A stretch of DNA of 64,000 nucleotides from Aureimonas sp. ME7 (GCF_903970965.1 NZ_CAJCKW010000015.1:1-64000); one strand, 5' to 3'; shown: positions 1-9,354, counted from the first letter of the stretch. The notes: generated from the sequence alone by a model not told the origin. Numbers and translations: made by a program.

Positions 1-2
1 CC

Positions 3-92
3 GCTCCAGCCGCCGTGCCGTGGCCGGCTGCGCCACCCCAACCCGCTTCGCCGGCCACCTCAGACGTCGCCGACAAGCCAACCATGCATTAG
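3..92 (+). CDS. Possible 3' end of a Pro/Ala-rich protein cut by the window edge
   Basis: An open frame enters from the left edge and ends at TAG 90-92. The 29 visible codons give a Pro/Ala-rich tail with no recognisable domain. It could be the disordered C-terminus of a gene outside the window or chance. Positions 93-332 hold no gene I can support; one small perfect hairpin (CTATCC-GA-GGATAG) lies there. Confidence 0.2.
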   Translation, partial: APAAVPWPAAPPQPASPATSDVADKPTMH

Positions 93-332
93 AGTTCAAC
101 CGGGCCACCTGATGGGGGCAGGCCACTGTGATCATCAGGAAGGTATGGTTTGAATCTATCTTCCTCCTTCTATCCGAGGATAGCGAGGGAGCTTTACCCG
201 AGTTGCCGATATTCCTCAGGTGTGCCGATCCAACAGCGCAAAGGGTGGACACCCAGTGGACATCACAAACAAACGCGTGCTGATCAATAAACTTAGTCGA
301 GTTGGTATCAGCTTGTCTTCGTTGGGGATAAT

Positions 333-407
333 TGGAGCGGGCGATGGGATTCGAACCCACGACCCCAACCTTGGCAAGGTTGTGCTCTACCCCTGAGCTA
401 CGCCCGC
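333..407 (-). tRNA. tRNA-Gly(GCC)
   Basis: The minus strand reads a complete 75-nt cloverleaf with encoded CCA (complement TGG at 333-335). The acceptor stem pairs GCGGGCG with CGCCCGC, the T-arm carries GGTTCGAATCC and the anticodon GCC is complementary to 373-375. The next 412 bases up to the thioredoxin gene hold no gene, only a 16-bp perfect palindrome at 560-575 and further GTTCCGG copies. Confidence 0.97.
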
Positions 408-819
408 CCGCTCCTCGCTGGCAGCGCGTCGGCGCCAGCGGTGAGGCGCTTATCGCTCAATCGTCGGCCGATTGCAACAGGGAAAATAGCGGCATTTTAC
501 CCTTTGTCGGGAAGCTGAAACCAAGGCCGTTGCGGGACGAGCATCCTCCATTCGTAGCGCCCGTTCCGGAACGGGAAGGGGATGGTTCCGGCTGGAAGGG
601 CACTCGTTCCGGCCATAGGCGGAACCGGTTTGCGAACGCTTCCGTGCTGGCCTTTCGGCCTTGATGGGGCAGGGCTTGCGCCCGATATGGGGACCTGTCA
701 TCCCCAGAGGCTTCGATGGGTCGATCAGCCCCCGGGGATGGTTTTTTGCGCCTTGCCGCTCCTCTCGCGTCCTTCGCGATCGGTTCCGCGTCACGGCCGG
801 CGAGCAATGGACGGTTTCG

Positions 820-1794
820 ATGAGCAACAATCCCTATGCGTCCGCCCTCGGCGGCTATGGCGCGCAGACCACTTCGCCGAACCCGGGCGGCGCGAATGCG
901 GCAACCGCTCCGATGGGTGATCTCGTCAAGGACACGACCACGGCGAACTTCTCGACCGACGTGGTGCGCGAATCGCGCAACCAGCCGGTGCTCGTCGACT
1001 TCTGGGCGCCGTGGTGCGGCCCCTGCAAGCAGCTGACGCCGATCCTGGAGCGGGCGGTCCAGGCGGCGGGCGGACGCGTCAAGCTCGTCAAGATGAACAT
1101 CGACGACCATCCGTCCATCGCCGGGCAGCTCGGCGTCCAGTCGATCCCGGCCGTGTTCGCCTTCCACAACGGCCAGCCGGTCGACGGCTTCATGGGGGCG
1201 CTTCCCGAAAGCGAAGTGAAGGCCTTCATCGACCGGCTGACCGCCGGCCAGCCGGCGCCGGGCGGCGATCCGCTGGCCGAGGCTCTGGAACAGGCGGGCG
1301 AGCTTCTGAAGGCGGGCGATGCCGCCCGCGCGTCCCAGGTGTTCGGCGCGGTGCTGCAGCACGACCCCGAGAATGCCAAGGCGGCCGCCGGCCTTGCCGA
1401 ATGCTATCTGGCCGCCGGCGATACGGCGCGCGCCAAGGCCTTGGCGGACCAGCTGCCGCCTGCCCTTCTCGACGATCCGGCGTTCGCCACGGTCAGGACG
1501 CAGCTGAAGCTGTTCGAGGAAATTGCCGGGCTCGGCGATCCGGCGGCGCTGGAAGCGCGCCTTCGCGCCGATCCGGACGACCATGCCGCCCGCTTCGACC
1601 TCGCCCTGATCGCACAGGCCAAGGGCGAACGCGGTACGGCGGCCGACCAGCTTCTCGAGATCGTCCGGCGCGACCGCGCCTTCGACGACGACGGCGCGCG
1701 GCGTAAGCTCCTCGAATTCTTCGAGGCCTGGGGCCCGGCCGATCCCGCCACGAAGGACGGCCGGCGCAAGCTGTCCTCGCTTCTGTTCCGCTAA
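820..1794 (+). CDS. ybbN: Thioredoxin-like co-chaperone with C-terminal TPR (YbbN/CnoX type)
   Basis: The 324-residue product has a thioredoxin fold with active-site motif WCGPCK at about residues 65-70, then about 190 residues of Ala-rich helical repeats typical of the TPR part of YbbN/CnoX proteins. Known members bind unfolded or oxidised clients and pass them to GroEL or DnaK; many rhizobial homologues keep the CxxC, as here. ATG 820 was preferred over upstream in-frame codons because MSNNPY is a natural start and the upstream stretch is low-complexity. The next gene lies 241 nt downstream on the same strand and may share its transcript. Confidence 0.9.
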   Translation: MSNNPYASALGGYGAQTTSPNPGGANAATAPMGDLVKDTTTANFSTDVVRESRNQPVLVDFWAPWCGPCKQLTPILERAVQAAGGRVKLVKMNIDDHPSIAGQLGVQSIPAVFAFHNGQPVDGFMGALPESEVKAFIDRLTAGQPAPGGDPLAEALEQAGELLKAGDAARASQVFGAVLQHDPENAKAAAGLAECYLAAGDTARAKALADQLPPALLDDPAFATVRTQLKLFEEIAGLGDPAALEARLRADPDDHAARFDLALIAQAKGERGTAADQLLEIVRRDRAFDDDGARRKLLEFFEAWGPADPATKDGRRKLSSLLFR

Positions 1795-2035
1795 AGGACG
1801 GGCGTCGCAACACCTGCGACGAAAAGGGCGAGTGGAAACATCCACGCAGTCCCCCGCTTGTCCCTTGCTCGGCAACGCGAAGTTGCTCGGCCCGGGGGTG
1901 CTTAGGGAAGGCTTGCCGGAATCGTCCTGTCGCTTCCGACTCTGGAAGCAGAACGTTCTGCATCCTTGCGGACCCTCTCTTGAGTTCCCGGCCCTCCGCG
2001 CCACTTGCGGGGAGACGCGAAGGGAGGCCCAAGCC

Positions 2036-2716
2036 TTGGTTCAGGTCGGAAACGTCAACTACCGCACGGAAGAGGAGCTCCCGGACACGGTTCCCGTGTT
2101 TCCCCTTTCCGGCGCCCTTCTCCTGCCGGGCGGCCAGATGCCGCTCAACATCTTCGAGCCGCGCTATCTCGCCATGTTCGACGAGGCGATGGCGAGCGAC
2201 CGGGTGATCGGCATGATCCAGCCGCGGCTCGACGGCACTGTTCGCGCCGACGGCGAGCCGGAACTCTGCGCCGTGGGTTGCCTCGGGCGCATCACCTCGT
2301 TTTCCGAAAGCGGGGACGGGCGCTATCTCATCAGCCTCCAGGGCATCGCGCGGTTTCGCATTCTGGAGGAACTCAGCGTTCGAACGCCGTTCCGAGCCTG
2401 CCGCGTCGCACCCTTCTCGGCCGACCTCGATCCGGGCGAGGGCTCGGAAGCGGTGGACCGAGACGAGCTCCTGCGCGCGTTCCGGCTTTATCTCGAAGCG
2501 AACCAGCTGGAAGCGGACTGGGACAGCATCTCCAAGGCCTCCAACGAGACGCTGGTCAACGCCCTGTCGATGATGTCGCCCTATGGCGCGGCCGAAAAGC
2601 AGGCGCTTCTGGAAGCGCCCGATCTCAGGACGCGGGCGCAGACGCTGGTCGCGATCACCGAGATCTCGCTGGCACGCGAGAATTCCGAAGACGGACGCGG
2701 GCAGATCCTGCAATAG
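2036..2716 (+). CDS. LON N-terminal (substrate-binding) domain protein
   Basis: The 226-residue protein is a stand-alone LON substrate-binding (PUA-like) domain. It has the signature VFPLSGALLLPGGQMPLNIF near the N-terminus and ERRY-like EPRYLAMFDEA after it, but no AAA or protease domain. The start is taken as TTG 2036 because AGGGAGG lies 8 nt upstream and MVQVGNVNYR matches the usual family start; longer in-frame forms add Pro/Arg-rich noise. Such proteins are widespread in alphaproteobacteria beside thioredoxin and Trm112-like genes. Their function is not established. Confidence 0.88.
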   Translation: MVQVGNVNYRTEEELPDTVPVFPLSGALLLPGGQMPLNIFEPRYLAMFDEAMASDRVIGMIQPRLDGTVRADGEPELCAVGCLGRITSFSESGDGRYLISLQGIARFRILEELSVRTPFRACRVAPFSADLDPGEGSEAVDRDELLRAFRLYLEANQLEADWDSISKASNETLVNALSMMSPYGAAEKQALLEAPDLRTRAQTLVAITEISLARENSEDGRGQILQ

Positions 2717-2793
2717 GGAACCGGTGACGTCCGCCGGGCAAGCACTCGCTCGCCGGACATGCTCCCAAACTGCGATCGAAGGGATCGACGCCG

Positions 2794-2985
2794 ATGGCGG
2801 ACGACACACAGCGCAACCGGCCGGACCCGAAGCTCCTCGAACTTCTGGTCTGCCCGCTGACGAAGACACAGCTCACCTACGACGCGGAGCGGGGCGAGCT
2901 CGTGTCCAAGGCCGCGCGGCTCGCCTATCCCATCCGCAACGGCATTCCCATCATGCTCCCTTCGGAAGCGCGCGAGCTCGATTGA
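2794..2985 (+). CDS. Trm112-like small protein (YcaR family)
   Basis: A 63-residue protein with the Trm112/YcaR pattern LLELLVCP near residue 16 and [12 protein letters not shown] near the C-terminus. Only one cysteine of the zinc-ribbon set is present, as is usual in alphaproteobacterial members. Eukaryotic and archaeal Trm112 activates methyltransferases; the role of bacterial members is not settled. It lies 77 nt after the LON-domain gene, probably in the same operon, and converges on cysN. Confidence 0.88.
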   Translation: MADDTQRNRPDPKLLELLVCPLTKTQLTYDAERGELVSKAARLAYPIRNGIPIMLPSEARELD

Positions 2986-2988
2986 AGC

Positions 2989-3014
2989 GCGGCCCGGCTG
3001 TGGCGCCGGGCCGC
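2989..3014. terminator. Palindromic terminator-like hairpin between trm112-like gene and cysN
   Basis: Perfect 10-bp arms GCGGCCCGGC and GCCGGGCCGC flank a 6-nt loop, between two convergent genes. There is no clear U-tract on either side, so it may pause or block polymerase in both directions rather than act as a classical terminator. Confidence 0.55.
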
Positions 3015-3021
3015 AGCGCCG

Positions 3022-4779
3022 TTAGATTCCCGCCCCGTCCCCGACATCGGTCGGATCGACGGGCCGCGCTTCCGTTTCGGCCGGAACCATCAGCCGGCGC
3101 AGGAGCGGGCGTAGCGTGAAGTCGAGGACGCCGAGGATCAGCGCCTGCCAGATGGCAAGGCCGAGCAGCACCGAGATCACCGCCATCAGGATCGCCGCCG
3201 CCACGCGGAACAGGGTGACGCCGCGCGCGCGCGCCGGATCGGCCGCGAGCGAGGGCCCCAACCATTCGGCCTTGGCCCTTTGGAAGCCGGTCGCCGAGGC
3301 CACGGGGGGCGGCGGGGTGCCGGGGGCGGCGGTGGCGGGCGCCGGCTCGGGGGCGAGGCCGGTGACGACACCGAGCGCCACCGTCTCGTTGGTCAACTGA
3401 TCGACCAGGATGAAGGCGCCGAGCTCGCGGCTTTCGCGATAGGTCGCGACCACCGGCGGCTTGTCGAAGGCGATCGCAACGCGCCCGATCTCGTTCATCA
3501 GGAGCGCGTTGGCCGCGCGCGGCTGGTAGGAATGGATATCGACCGCCTCGCGCAAGGTGCGAACGGTCGCCGGCGTCTGCGCCGAGCCGATCCGGGCGAC
3601 GACGCGCGCGCCCGCGATCAGCGGACGATCCACCATCCAGAGAAGCTCGGCCTCGACGCGGGCCTGGGGCGCGATCGGATCTCCCTCGCGCACGATCACG
3701 TCGCCGCGCGAGGCGTCGATCTCGTCGGTCAGCGTCAGGGTGATCGCCTCGCCGTCCTCGGCCTCGTCCACCTCGCCGTTCGGGCCGAAGATGGCGCGAA
3801 CGCGGCTGCGCTGGCGGCTGGGCAGCGACAGGATCGCGTCTCCTTTAGCGATGCGCCCGCCCGCCACCGTGCCGCAGAAACCGCGAAAGTCGAGGTTCGG
3901 GCGGTTCACCCATTGAACCGGCAGGCGGAACTGCGGCGATCCGGCGTTCAGCGTCGTCGGCTCGGCCCGCTCCAGGGCCTCCAAGAGAGTCGGCCCGTCG
4001 TACCACGGCGTATGGGCGGAGCGGTCGGCGAGATTGTCGCCGTTCTTGGCCGACAAGGGAATGTAGCTGACCTCGGTGAAGCCGAGGTCGGGGCGGATCG
4101 CTTCGTATCCCCTGACGATCTCGCGGAATGTCGCCTCGTCGAAGTCGACGAGGTCCATCTTGTTGACCGCCACGATCACCGACTGGATGCCGACCATCGA
4201 GGTGATGAAGGAATGGCGCCGCGTCTGGGGCAGGATGCCTTTTCGCGCGTCCACCAGGATCACGGCGAGTTCGGCCTGGGAGGCGCCCGTCGCCATGTTG
4301 CGGGTGTACTGCTCGTGTCCCGGCGTGTCGGCGATGATGAAGGCGCGCGCGCCCGTCGAGAAGTAGCGATAGGCGACGTCGATCGTGATGCCCTGCTCGC
4401 GCTCGGCCGACAGGCCGTCGACGAGAAGCGCGAAGTCCATGTCCTCGCCCGTCGTGCCGAACTTTCTGGAGTCGCGCTTCAGAGCCTCCAACTGGTCGTC
4501 GAAGACGGATTTCGTGTCGTAGAGGAGGCGGCCGATCAGAGTCGACTTGCCGTCGTCCACCGAGCCGCAGGTGATGAAGCGCAGGAGGGATTCGGCGGGG
4601 GACGCCAGAAGCGGCATGTCGGCCTGCGGATCGACGATCGCGCCGGTCTCCGGGTCGGCCACGGCGTCGTCCGGCGCCGGGCCGGCGAAGGTCTCGTCCT
4701 CCGCGATCGCCCGCTCGTTGGCGGAGGTCGCCAGCACGTCGTCATGGGCGGAACCCGGGGTCTTTAGGGCACCGGTCAT
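3022..4779 (-). CDS. cysN: Sulfate adenylyltransferase subunit 1 (CysN) with a membrane-like C-terminal extension
   Basis: The 585-residue GTPase subunit of ATP sulfurylase drives APS formation with CysD. G-motifs are clear: GSVDDGKST (G1), DTPGHEQYTRNM (G3) and NKMD (G4). EF-Tu-like domains 2 and 3 follow to about residue 490. The last ~95 residues are odd: a Pro/Ala linker (APEPAPATAAPGTPPPP), then a hydrophobic stretch from LFRVAAAILMAVISVLLGLA through WQALILGVLDF, where NodQ/CysNC proteins would carry APS kinase. The ATG overlaps the cysD stop (TGATG), so the two are coupled. An N-terminal acidic extension of ~50 residues precedes the GTPase core. Confidence 0.95.
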   Translation of the reverse strand: MTGALKTPGSAHDDVLATSANERAIAEDETFAGPAPDDAVADPETGAIVDPQADMPLLASPAESLLRFITCGSVDDGKSTLIGRLLYDTKSVFDDQLEALKRDSRKFGTTGEDMDFALLVDGLSAEREQGITIDVAYRYFSTGARAFIIADTPGHEQYTRNMATGASQAELAVILVDARKGILPQTRRHSFITSMVGIQSVIVAVNKMDLVDFDEATFREIVRGYEAIRPDLGFTEVSYIPLSAKNGDNLADRSAHTPWYDGPTLLEALERAEPTTLNAGSPQFRLPVQWVNRPNLDFRGFCGTVAGGRIAKGDAILSLPSRQRSRVRAIFGPNGEVDEAEDGEAITLTLTDEIDASRGDVIVREGDPIAPQARVEAELLWMVDRPLIAGARVVARIGSAQTPATVRTLREAVDIHSYQPRAANALLMNEIGRVAIAFDKPPVVATYRESRELGAFILVDQLTNETVALGVVTGLAPEPAPATAAPGTPPPPVASATGFQRAKAEWLGPSLAADPARARGVTLFRVAAAILMAVISVLLGLAIWQALILGVLDFTLRPLLRRLMVPAETEARPVDPTDVGDGAGI

Positions 4780-5681
4780 CAAAAGTAGCCTTCCTGCTTC
4801 TTTTCTTCCATGGAGGCGCCGCCGTCCTTGTCGATCAGCCGCCCCTCGCGCTCGGAGGAGCGCGAGCCCCGCATTTCCGAGATGATGCCTTCCAGACTGT
4901 CGGCCTCGGAGCGCACCGCGCCCGTCAGCGGATAGCAGCCGAGGGTGCGGAAGCGAATCGTCATCTCCTCGACCGTTTCGCCGGGGAGAAGCTTCATGCG
5001 CTCGTCGTCGCGCATGATGATCATGCCGTCGCGCACCACGACCGGGCGCTTCTTGGCGAAGTAGAGCGGCACGACCGGAATGTTTTCCAGCGCGATATAG
5101 TCCCAGACGTCGGCTTCCGTCCAATTCGACAGGGGGAAGACGCGAAAGCTCTCGCCCTGCCGCTTGCGCGTGTTGAACAGGCGCCAGGGCTCGGGGCGCT
5201 GGTTCTTGGGCTCCCAGCGGTGCTCGGCCGAGCGCAGCGAGAAGATGCGCTCCTTGGCGCGGCTCTTTTCCTCGTCGCGGCGCGCGCCGCCGAAGGCGGC
5301 GTCGAACTTGTGGATGGCGAGCGCCTGCTTCAGCCCTTCCGTCTTCATCACGTCGGTGTGGACGCGGCTGCCGGAATCGAACGGGTTGACGCCGGCCTTC
5401 ACGCCCTCCTCGTTGATGTGGACGATGAGATCGAGGCCGAGATCCCTGGCGATCTTGTCGCGGAACTCGATCATCTCGCGGAACTTCCAGGTCGTGTCGA
5501 CATGAAGGAGCGGGAAGGGCGGCTTGCCCGGCGCGAAGGCCTTCATCGCGAGATGCAGCATCACGGCCGAATCCTTGCCGATCGAATACAGCATCACCGG
5601 ATTGTCGGCGGTCGCGGCGACCTCCCGGATGATGAAGATCGACTCCGCCTCGAGGCGTTGCAGATGCGTCATGTGCTTCAT
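4779..5681 (-). CDS. cysD: Sulfate adenylyltransferase subunit 2 (CysD)
   Basis: The 300-residue catalytic subunit of ATP sulfurylase makes APS from sulfate and ATP. The PP-loop [15 protein letters not shown] lies near residue 31 and the family tail [21 protein letters not shown]-like end is complete. Length matches the E. coli enzyme. MKHM offers two starts three codons apart; the first is used. It follows cysH after 85 nt and overlaps cysN by one base. Confidence 0.97.
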   Translation of the reverse strand: MKHMTHLQRLEAESIFIIREVAATADNPVMLYSIGKDSAVMLHLAMKAFAPGKPPFPLLHVDTTWKFREMIEFRDKIARDLGLDLIVHINEEGVKAGVNPFDSGSRVHTDVMKTEGLKQALAIHKFDAAFGGARRDEEKSRAKERIFSLRSAEHRWEPKNQRPEPWRLFNTRKRQGESFRVFPLSNWTEADVWDYIALENIPVVPLYFAKKRPVVVRDGMIIMRDDERMKLLPGETVEEMTIRFRTLGCYPLTGAVRSEADSLEGIISEMRGSRSSEREGRLIDKDGGASMEEKKQEGYF

Positions 5682-5766
5682 GGGAAAAATGGCTTTCCGC
5701 TGGGCCTTGAGGCCCGGATGATCGATACGACCGGCAGGGGAGCCGGCTGGAACGGGGGTGGGCTAG

Positions 5767-6543
5767 CTAGAAGCTCGCCCGGTCCCGGATGGCGGCCTTC
5801 ATAGTTTCGGTATCGCTGACGGCGACCGGGTCGTCCACATGGAGGCCGCATTCGCGCCGCGTCTCGTCCTCCCACCACCAGCGCCCGGCACGCTCCACTT
5901 CGCCGGGCCGGATGGCGCGGGTGCAGGGAGCGCAGCCGATCGACAGGAAGCCTTGCGCATGCAGCGCGTTGACCGGCACCCCGTTGCGCGCCGTGAACTC
6001 GGCGATTTCGTCGCGCGTCCAGTCGAACAAGGGGTTGGCCTTCACGAGGCCGCGCCCGATGTCGAGGCTGACGAAGTCCATCGTCTCGCGGTTGGTGGAC
6101 TGGTCGCGCCGAAGACCGGCGATCCATGCGCTGGCGCCCGCCAGGGCGCGGTTCAAGGGCTCGACCTTGCGCACGCCGCAACAGGCCTTGCGCATTTCGG
6201 GCGCGAAGTAGAAGCCGTTGATGCCTTGGTCGTCGATCAGCTCTTCCAAGGCCTCGGCCTGCGGATATTTCGCCTTGATGCGCCGGCCGTAGCGGTTCTC
6301 GGTTTCCTGCCACAGCGTGTAGGTTTCGGGAAACAGCCGGCCGGTGTCGAGCGTGACGACCTCGATCTTCAGCTTCTCCGAGAAGATCAGATGCGTCAGC
6401 ATCTGGTCCTCGATCCCGAGCGAGGTGGTGAAGACGATGCGCCCCGGCACGGTGTCGCGAAGGGTTCGCAGTCGCTCCAGCGGGCTTTGGCCTTCGAAGG
6501 CGGCGTTCAGCGCGTCCACCACCTCCGTGTTGGCCGCGCTCAT
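5767..6543 (-). CDS. cysH: Assimilatory APS reductase (CysH, iron-sulfur type)
   Basis: The 258-residue reductase makes sulfite using thioredoxin. Two cysteine pairs, ACCGVRKVEPL near residue 135 and GCAPCTRAIRPGE near residue 215, bind the [4Fe-4S] cluster that marks APS-preferring enzymes of plants and rhizobia, as opposed to the PAPS-specific enterobacterial form; ECGLH near the end carries the catalytic Cys. APS use fits the absence of an APS kinase gene in the operon. Start ATG overlaps the DUF934 stop by 4 nt (ATGA). Confidence 0.95.
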   Translation of the reverse strand: MSAANTEVVDALNAAFEGQSPLERLRTLRDTVPGRIVFTTSLGIEDQMLTHLIFSEKLKIEVVTLDTGRLFPETYTLWQETENRYGRRIKAKYPQAEALEELIDDQGINGFYFAPEMRKACCGVRKVEPLNRALAGASAWIAGLRRDQSTNRETMDFVSLDIGRGLVKANPLFDWTRDEIAEFTARNGVPVNALHAQGFLSIGCAPCTRAIRPGEVERAGRWWWEDETRRECGLHVDDPVAVSDTETMKAAIRDRASF

Positions 6544-7055
6544 GCGCTCGCCCGGCGCGCGGCCAAGCGCTTCTGCAGGATGCTGAGCTCCTCGCCGTAG
6601 CCGGTCTGGTAGTGGTCGCGCACGATGTCCTTGGCGGCCAGCCACTGCTCCACCGGCTGGCGCGCGGCCATCGCGTCGGGCAGTTCGATCTCGTCGAAGC
6701 CGCAGTCCAGCGCCTCGCGGAACTGGTCGGCGATCAGGGGGCCGGCGGCGCGCAGCGTGCCGGCAAAGCCCGCCCGGCGCAGCCGCTTGGCGAGCGACAG
6801 GCCGCGCCCGTCGGAAAACGAGGGGAAGGCGACGGCGATGAGATCCACTGCGCCGAAATAAGGCTCGATCGCACAAAGCGGGGTGTCGCCGGCCACGAGA
6901 AGCCCGAGCGGCGCATTGCGCCGGTCGGCGATCGCCTGATCCACCACGGTCAGCGGCACGAGCACGGCGCCCGCCACCAGCGACAGGTCGGCGCCCTCTT
7001 CGACGCGCGAATAGGCGTCGGTCTTGGCGCCGGTTTCGTCGAGAAGAAGGCTCAT
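6540..7055 (-). CDS. DUF934 protein of the sulfite-reduction operon
   Basis: A 171-residue protein of the DUF934 family, found in proteobacterial cys operons between cysI and cysH. Motifs visible are VAFPSFSDGRGLSLAKRLR and GFDEIELPD. The biochemical role is unproven; its constant position suggests a helper for sulfite reductase or APS reductase. It overlaps both neighbours by 4 nt (ATGA), so translation of cysI, this gene and cysH is probably coupled. Confidence 0.92.
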   Translation of the reverse strand: MSLLLDETGAKTDAYSRVEEGADLSLVAGAVLVPLTVVDQAIADRRNAPLGLLVAGDTPLCAIEPYFGAVDLIAVAFPSFSDGRGLSLAKRLRRAGFAGTLRAAGPLIADQFREALDCGFDEIELPDAMAARQPVEQWLAAKDIVRDHYQTGYGEELSILQKRLAARRASA

Positions 7056-8737
7056 GCCGGCTCTCCTGCCGTTTCCCCGGCGACATAGGCGGAGAAGCCG
7101 TCCTTGAAGGGCTCCAGCCCCGCGCGCTTCACCGTGTCGATGAAGGTTTCCGACCCCTGCCGCTCGCGCTTGTAGACCGCCACCAGTGCCTCGATCGCGC
7201 CCGGGACCTGATCGCCGTCGATGCCCGGTCCGACGCGCTCGCCAAGGCTCGCGTCCAGCGAAGCGTCGCCGCCCACCGTGATCTGGTAGTTCTCGCGGCC
7301 CGACTTCTCGAGCCCGAGAATGCCGATATGGCCGACATGGTGGTGGCCGCAGGCGTTGATGCAGCCCGAGATCTTAATCTGGAGGGGGCCGAGATCGGCC
7401 TGTCGCTCGGGGCTTGCGAAGAGGTTGGAGATGTCCTGCGCGATCGGGATCGAGCGGGCGGTCGCCAGCGCGCAGTAGTCGAGGCCCGGGCAGGCGATGA
7501 TGTCGGTGACGAGCCCGGCATTGGGGGTATGGAGATCCGCCGCCTTCAGCGCCGCGTAGACCGCCGCCACGTCGTCGAGCTTCACATGCGGCAGGACGAG
7601 GTTCTGGACGTGCGTGACGCGGAATTCGTCGAACGAGTACGCTTGCGCGATGTCGGCGAAGGCGCGCATCTGCGCGTCCGACATGTCGCCCGGCACGCCG
7701 CCGATCGGCTTCAACGACACGGTCAGCGCGATGTAGCCGGGCTGGCGGTGTTTGAACCCGTTCTGCTCGACGAAGCGGGCGAACTCCGGGTCGCCGGCCT
7801 GCGCCGCTTCGAACGCGTCCGACGTCTCGGGCAGCGTCTCGTAGGCGGGCGGAGCGAAGTAGCGGGCGATGCGCTCGATCTCTTGCGGAGGCGCGTTGAT
7901 CGTCGGCCCGTCGAGTTCGGCGTATTCGGCCTCGACGCGCTGCTTGAACTCGTCCGTGCCGATCTCGTGGACGAGGATCTTCACGCGCGCCTTGTACTTG
8001 TTGTCGCGCCGTCCTTCCGCATTGTAGACGCGCATCACGGCTTCCAGATAGGCGAGAAGCTCGTCCTTGGGCAGGAAATCGCGGATCACCTTGCCGATCA
8101 TCGGCGTGCGCCCGAGCCCGCCGCCCACGATCACCTCGTAGCCGATCTCGTTCGTTTCCGCATGGCGGAGGATCCGCAGGCCGATGTCGTGGACCTTGAT
8201 CGCCGCCCGGTCGTGCTCGGCCCCCGTCACCGCGATCTTGAACTTCCTCGGCAGCCAAGAAAACTCCGGGTGGAGGCTCGACCATTGGCGGATCAACTCG
8301 CCCGTCGGGCGCGGGTCCTCGACCTCGTCGGCGGCCACCCCGGCGAACTGGTCGGCCGTCACGTTGCGGATGCAGTTTCCGCTCGTCTGGATGCAGTGCA
8401 TCTCGACATCGGCCAGGAGGTCGAGAATGTCCGGCACGTCCTTCAGCTTCGGCCAGTTGTACTGGAGGTTCTGGCGCGTCGTGAAATGCGCGTAGCCCTT
8501 GTCGTACTTCTCGGCGATGTGGGCGAGCTGGCGCATCTGCTTGGAGTTCATCGTGCCGTAAGGCACGGCGACGCGCAGCATGTAGGCGTGGAGCTGGAGG
8601 TAGAGGCCGTTCTTCAGGCGCAGCGGCTTGAACTCGTCGTCCGACAACGAGCCGTCGAGGCGCCGCTCCACCTGATGGCGGAACTGAGCGACCCGCTCGC
8701 GCACGAAGCGCTCGTCGAATTCGTCGTAACGATACAT
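7052..8737 (-). CDS. cysI: Sulfite reductase hemoprotein subunit (CysI; nitrite/sulfite reductase family)
   Basis: The 561-residue siroheme [4Fe-4S] enzyme reduces sulfite to sulfide. Cluster-binding cysteines are in ACPGLDYCA (about residue 416) and SGCINACGHHH (about residue 456). It has the repeated ferredoxin-like half domains (HFTTRQNLQYNWPKL early, VTHVQNLVLPHVKL late). No CysJ flavoprotein is nearby, so the donor is probably ferredoxin or another reductase. It heads the overlap-coupled cysI-DUF934-cysH set. Confidence 0.95.
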   Translation of the reverse strand: MYRYDEFDERFVRERVAQFRHQVERRLDGSLSDDEFKPLRLKNGLYLQLHAYMLRVAVPYGTMNSKQMRQLAHIAEKYDKGYAHFTTRQNLQYNWPKLKDVPDILDLLADVEMHCIQTSGNCIRNVTADQFAGVAADEVEDPRPTGELIRQWSSLHPEFSWLPRKFKIAVTGAEHDRAAIKVHDIGLRILRHAETNEIGYEVIVGGGLGRTPMIGKVIRDFLPKDELLAYLEAVMRVYNAEGRRDNKYKARVKILVHEIGTDEFKQRVEAEYAELDGPTINAPPQEIERIARYFAPPAYETLPETSDAFEAAQAGDPEFARFVEQNGFKHRQPGYIALTVSLKPIGGVPGDMSDAQMRAFADIAQAYSFDEFRVTHVQNLVLPHVKLDDVAAVYAALKAADLHTPNAGLVTDIIACPGLDYCALATARSIPIAQDISNLFASPERQADLGPLQIKISGCINACGHHHVGHIGILGLEKSGRENYQITVGGDASLDASLGERVGPGIDGDQVPGAIEALVAVYKRERQGSETFIDTVKRAGLEPFKDGFSAYVAGETAGEPA

Positions 8738-8829
8738 GGCCCTCTGTCCTTCCTTATCCCTCGCGAAGCTCCGACCCGCTTCGCGTCATGCCCGGCGCTC
8801 GGGGCGCGTCCGCCCGGCCGGTATCGATC

Positions 8830-9168
8830 TCAAAAGTCGGCCTGCTTGCCGTATTGCGTCAGGATCGTCGGTCCCTTCTGTCGGATCGCCTCGCGAAAAT
8901 GCGTGGCGACCGCGGCGCCGGCCTCGTCGCGCGTCACGGGAACGAGATAGGGGTCAACGATGCGGTTGGCCGCAAAGCCCTTGCGCCCTTCCTCCTCCAT
9001 CCATTCGGCCGTCTCGGCGTCGTCCGCGATCAAGGCCGCGCCCGGATCGAAGCTCCAGCCCTCGCGCGTCAGGAACACGACCTCGCCGTCCAAAAGATCG
9101 TTGGCGGTCATGATCACCGGGAGCTTGGGCCCCTTGTTCTTTCCGCCCGCCTTGGCCTCGGTCGCCAT
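8830..9168 (-). CDS. DUF2849 domain protein
   Basis: A 112-residue protein typical of the first position of alphaproteobacterial cysI operons. Recognisable parts are VIMTANDLLDGEVVFLT and DPYLVPV. Start ATG 9168 (MATEAKAGG) has GGAAGGA upstream; longer in-frame starts add unlikely sequence. Function unknown. In many relatives cysG (siroheme synthase) precedes this gene; here the upstream neighbour is a UbiH-type hydroxylase and no cysG is in the window. Confidence 0.88.
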   Translation of the reverse strand: MATEAKAGGKNKGPKLPVIMTANDLLDGEVVFLTREGWSFDPGAALIADDAETAEWMEEEGRKGFAANRIVDPYLVPVTRDEAGAAVATHFREAIRQKGPTILTQYGKQADF

Positions 9169-9354
9169 TCCATTCCTTCCCGGCGACGAAAAAGCGCCGC
9201 CCATGCCTAGGGGCCGCAGGCGAGACGATCGCCGCGGTGAAGCTGTCATGGTTCTAAATAGGCGAAGGGCGCGCAGGTTGCGCCGTCGCGCGTTCCAAAG
9301 CGAAGGGCCGAAGGGAAAGGATTTTGCGCGTCTCCCCGCGATTTCCCGTTCCCG

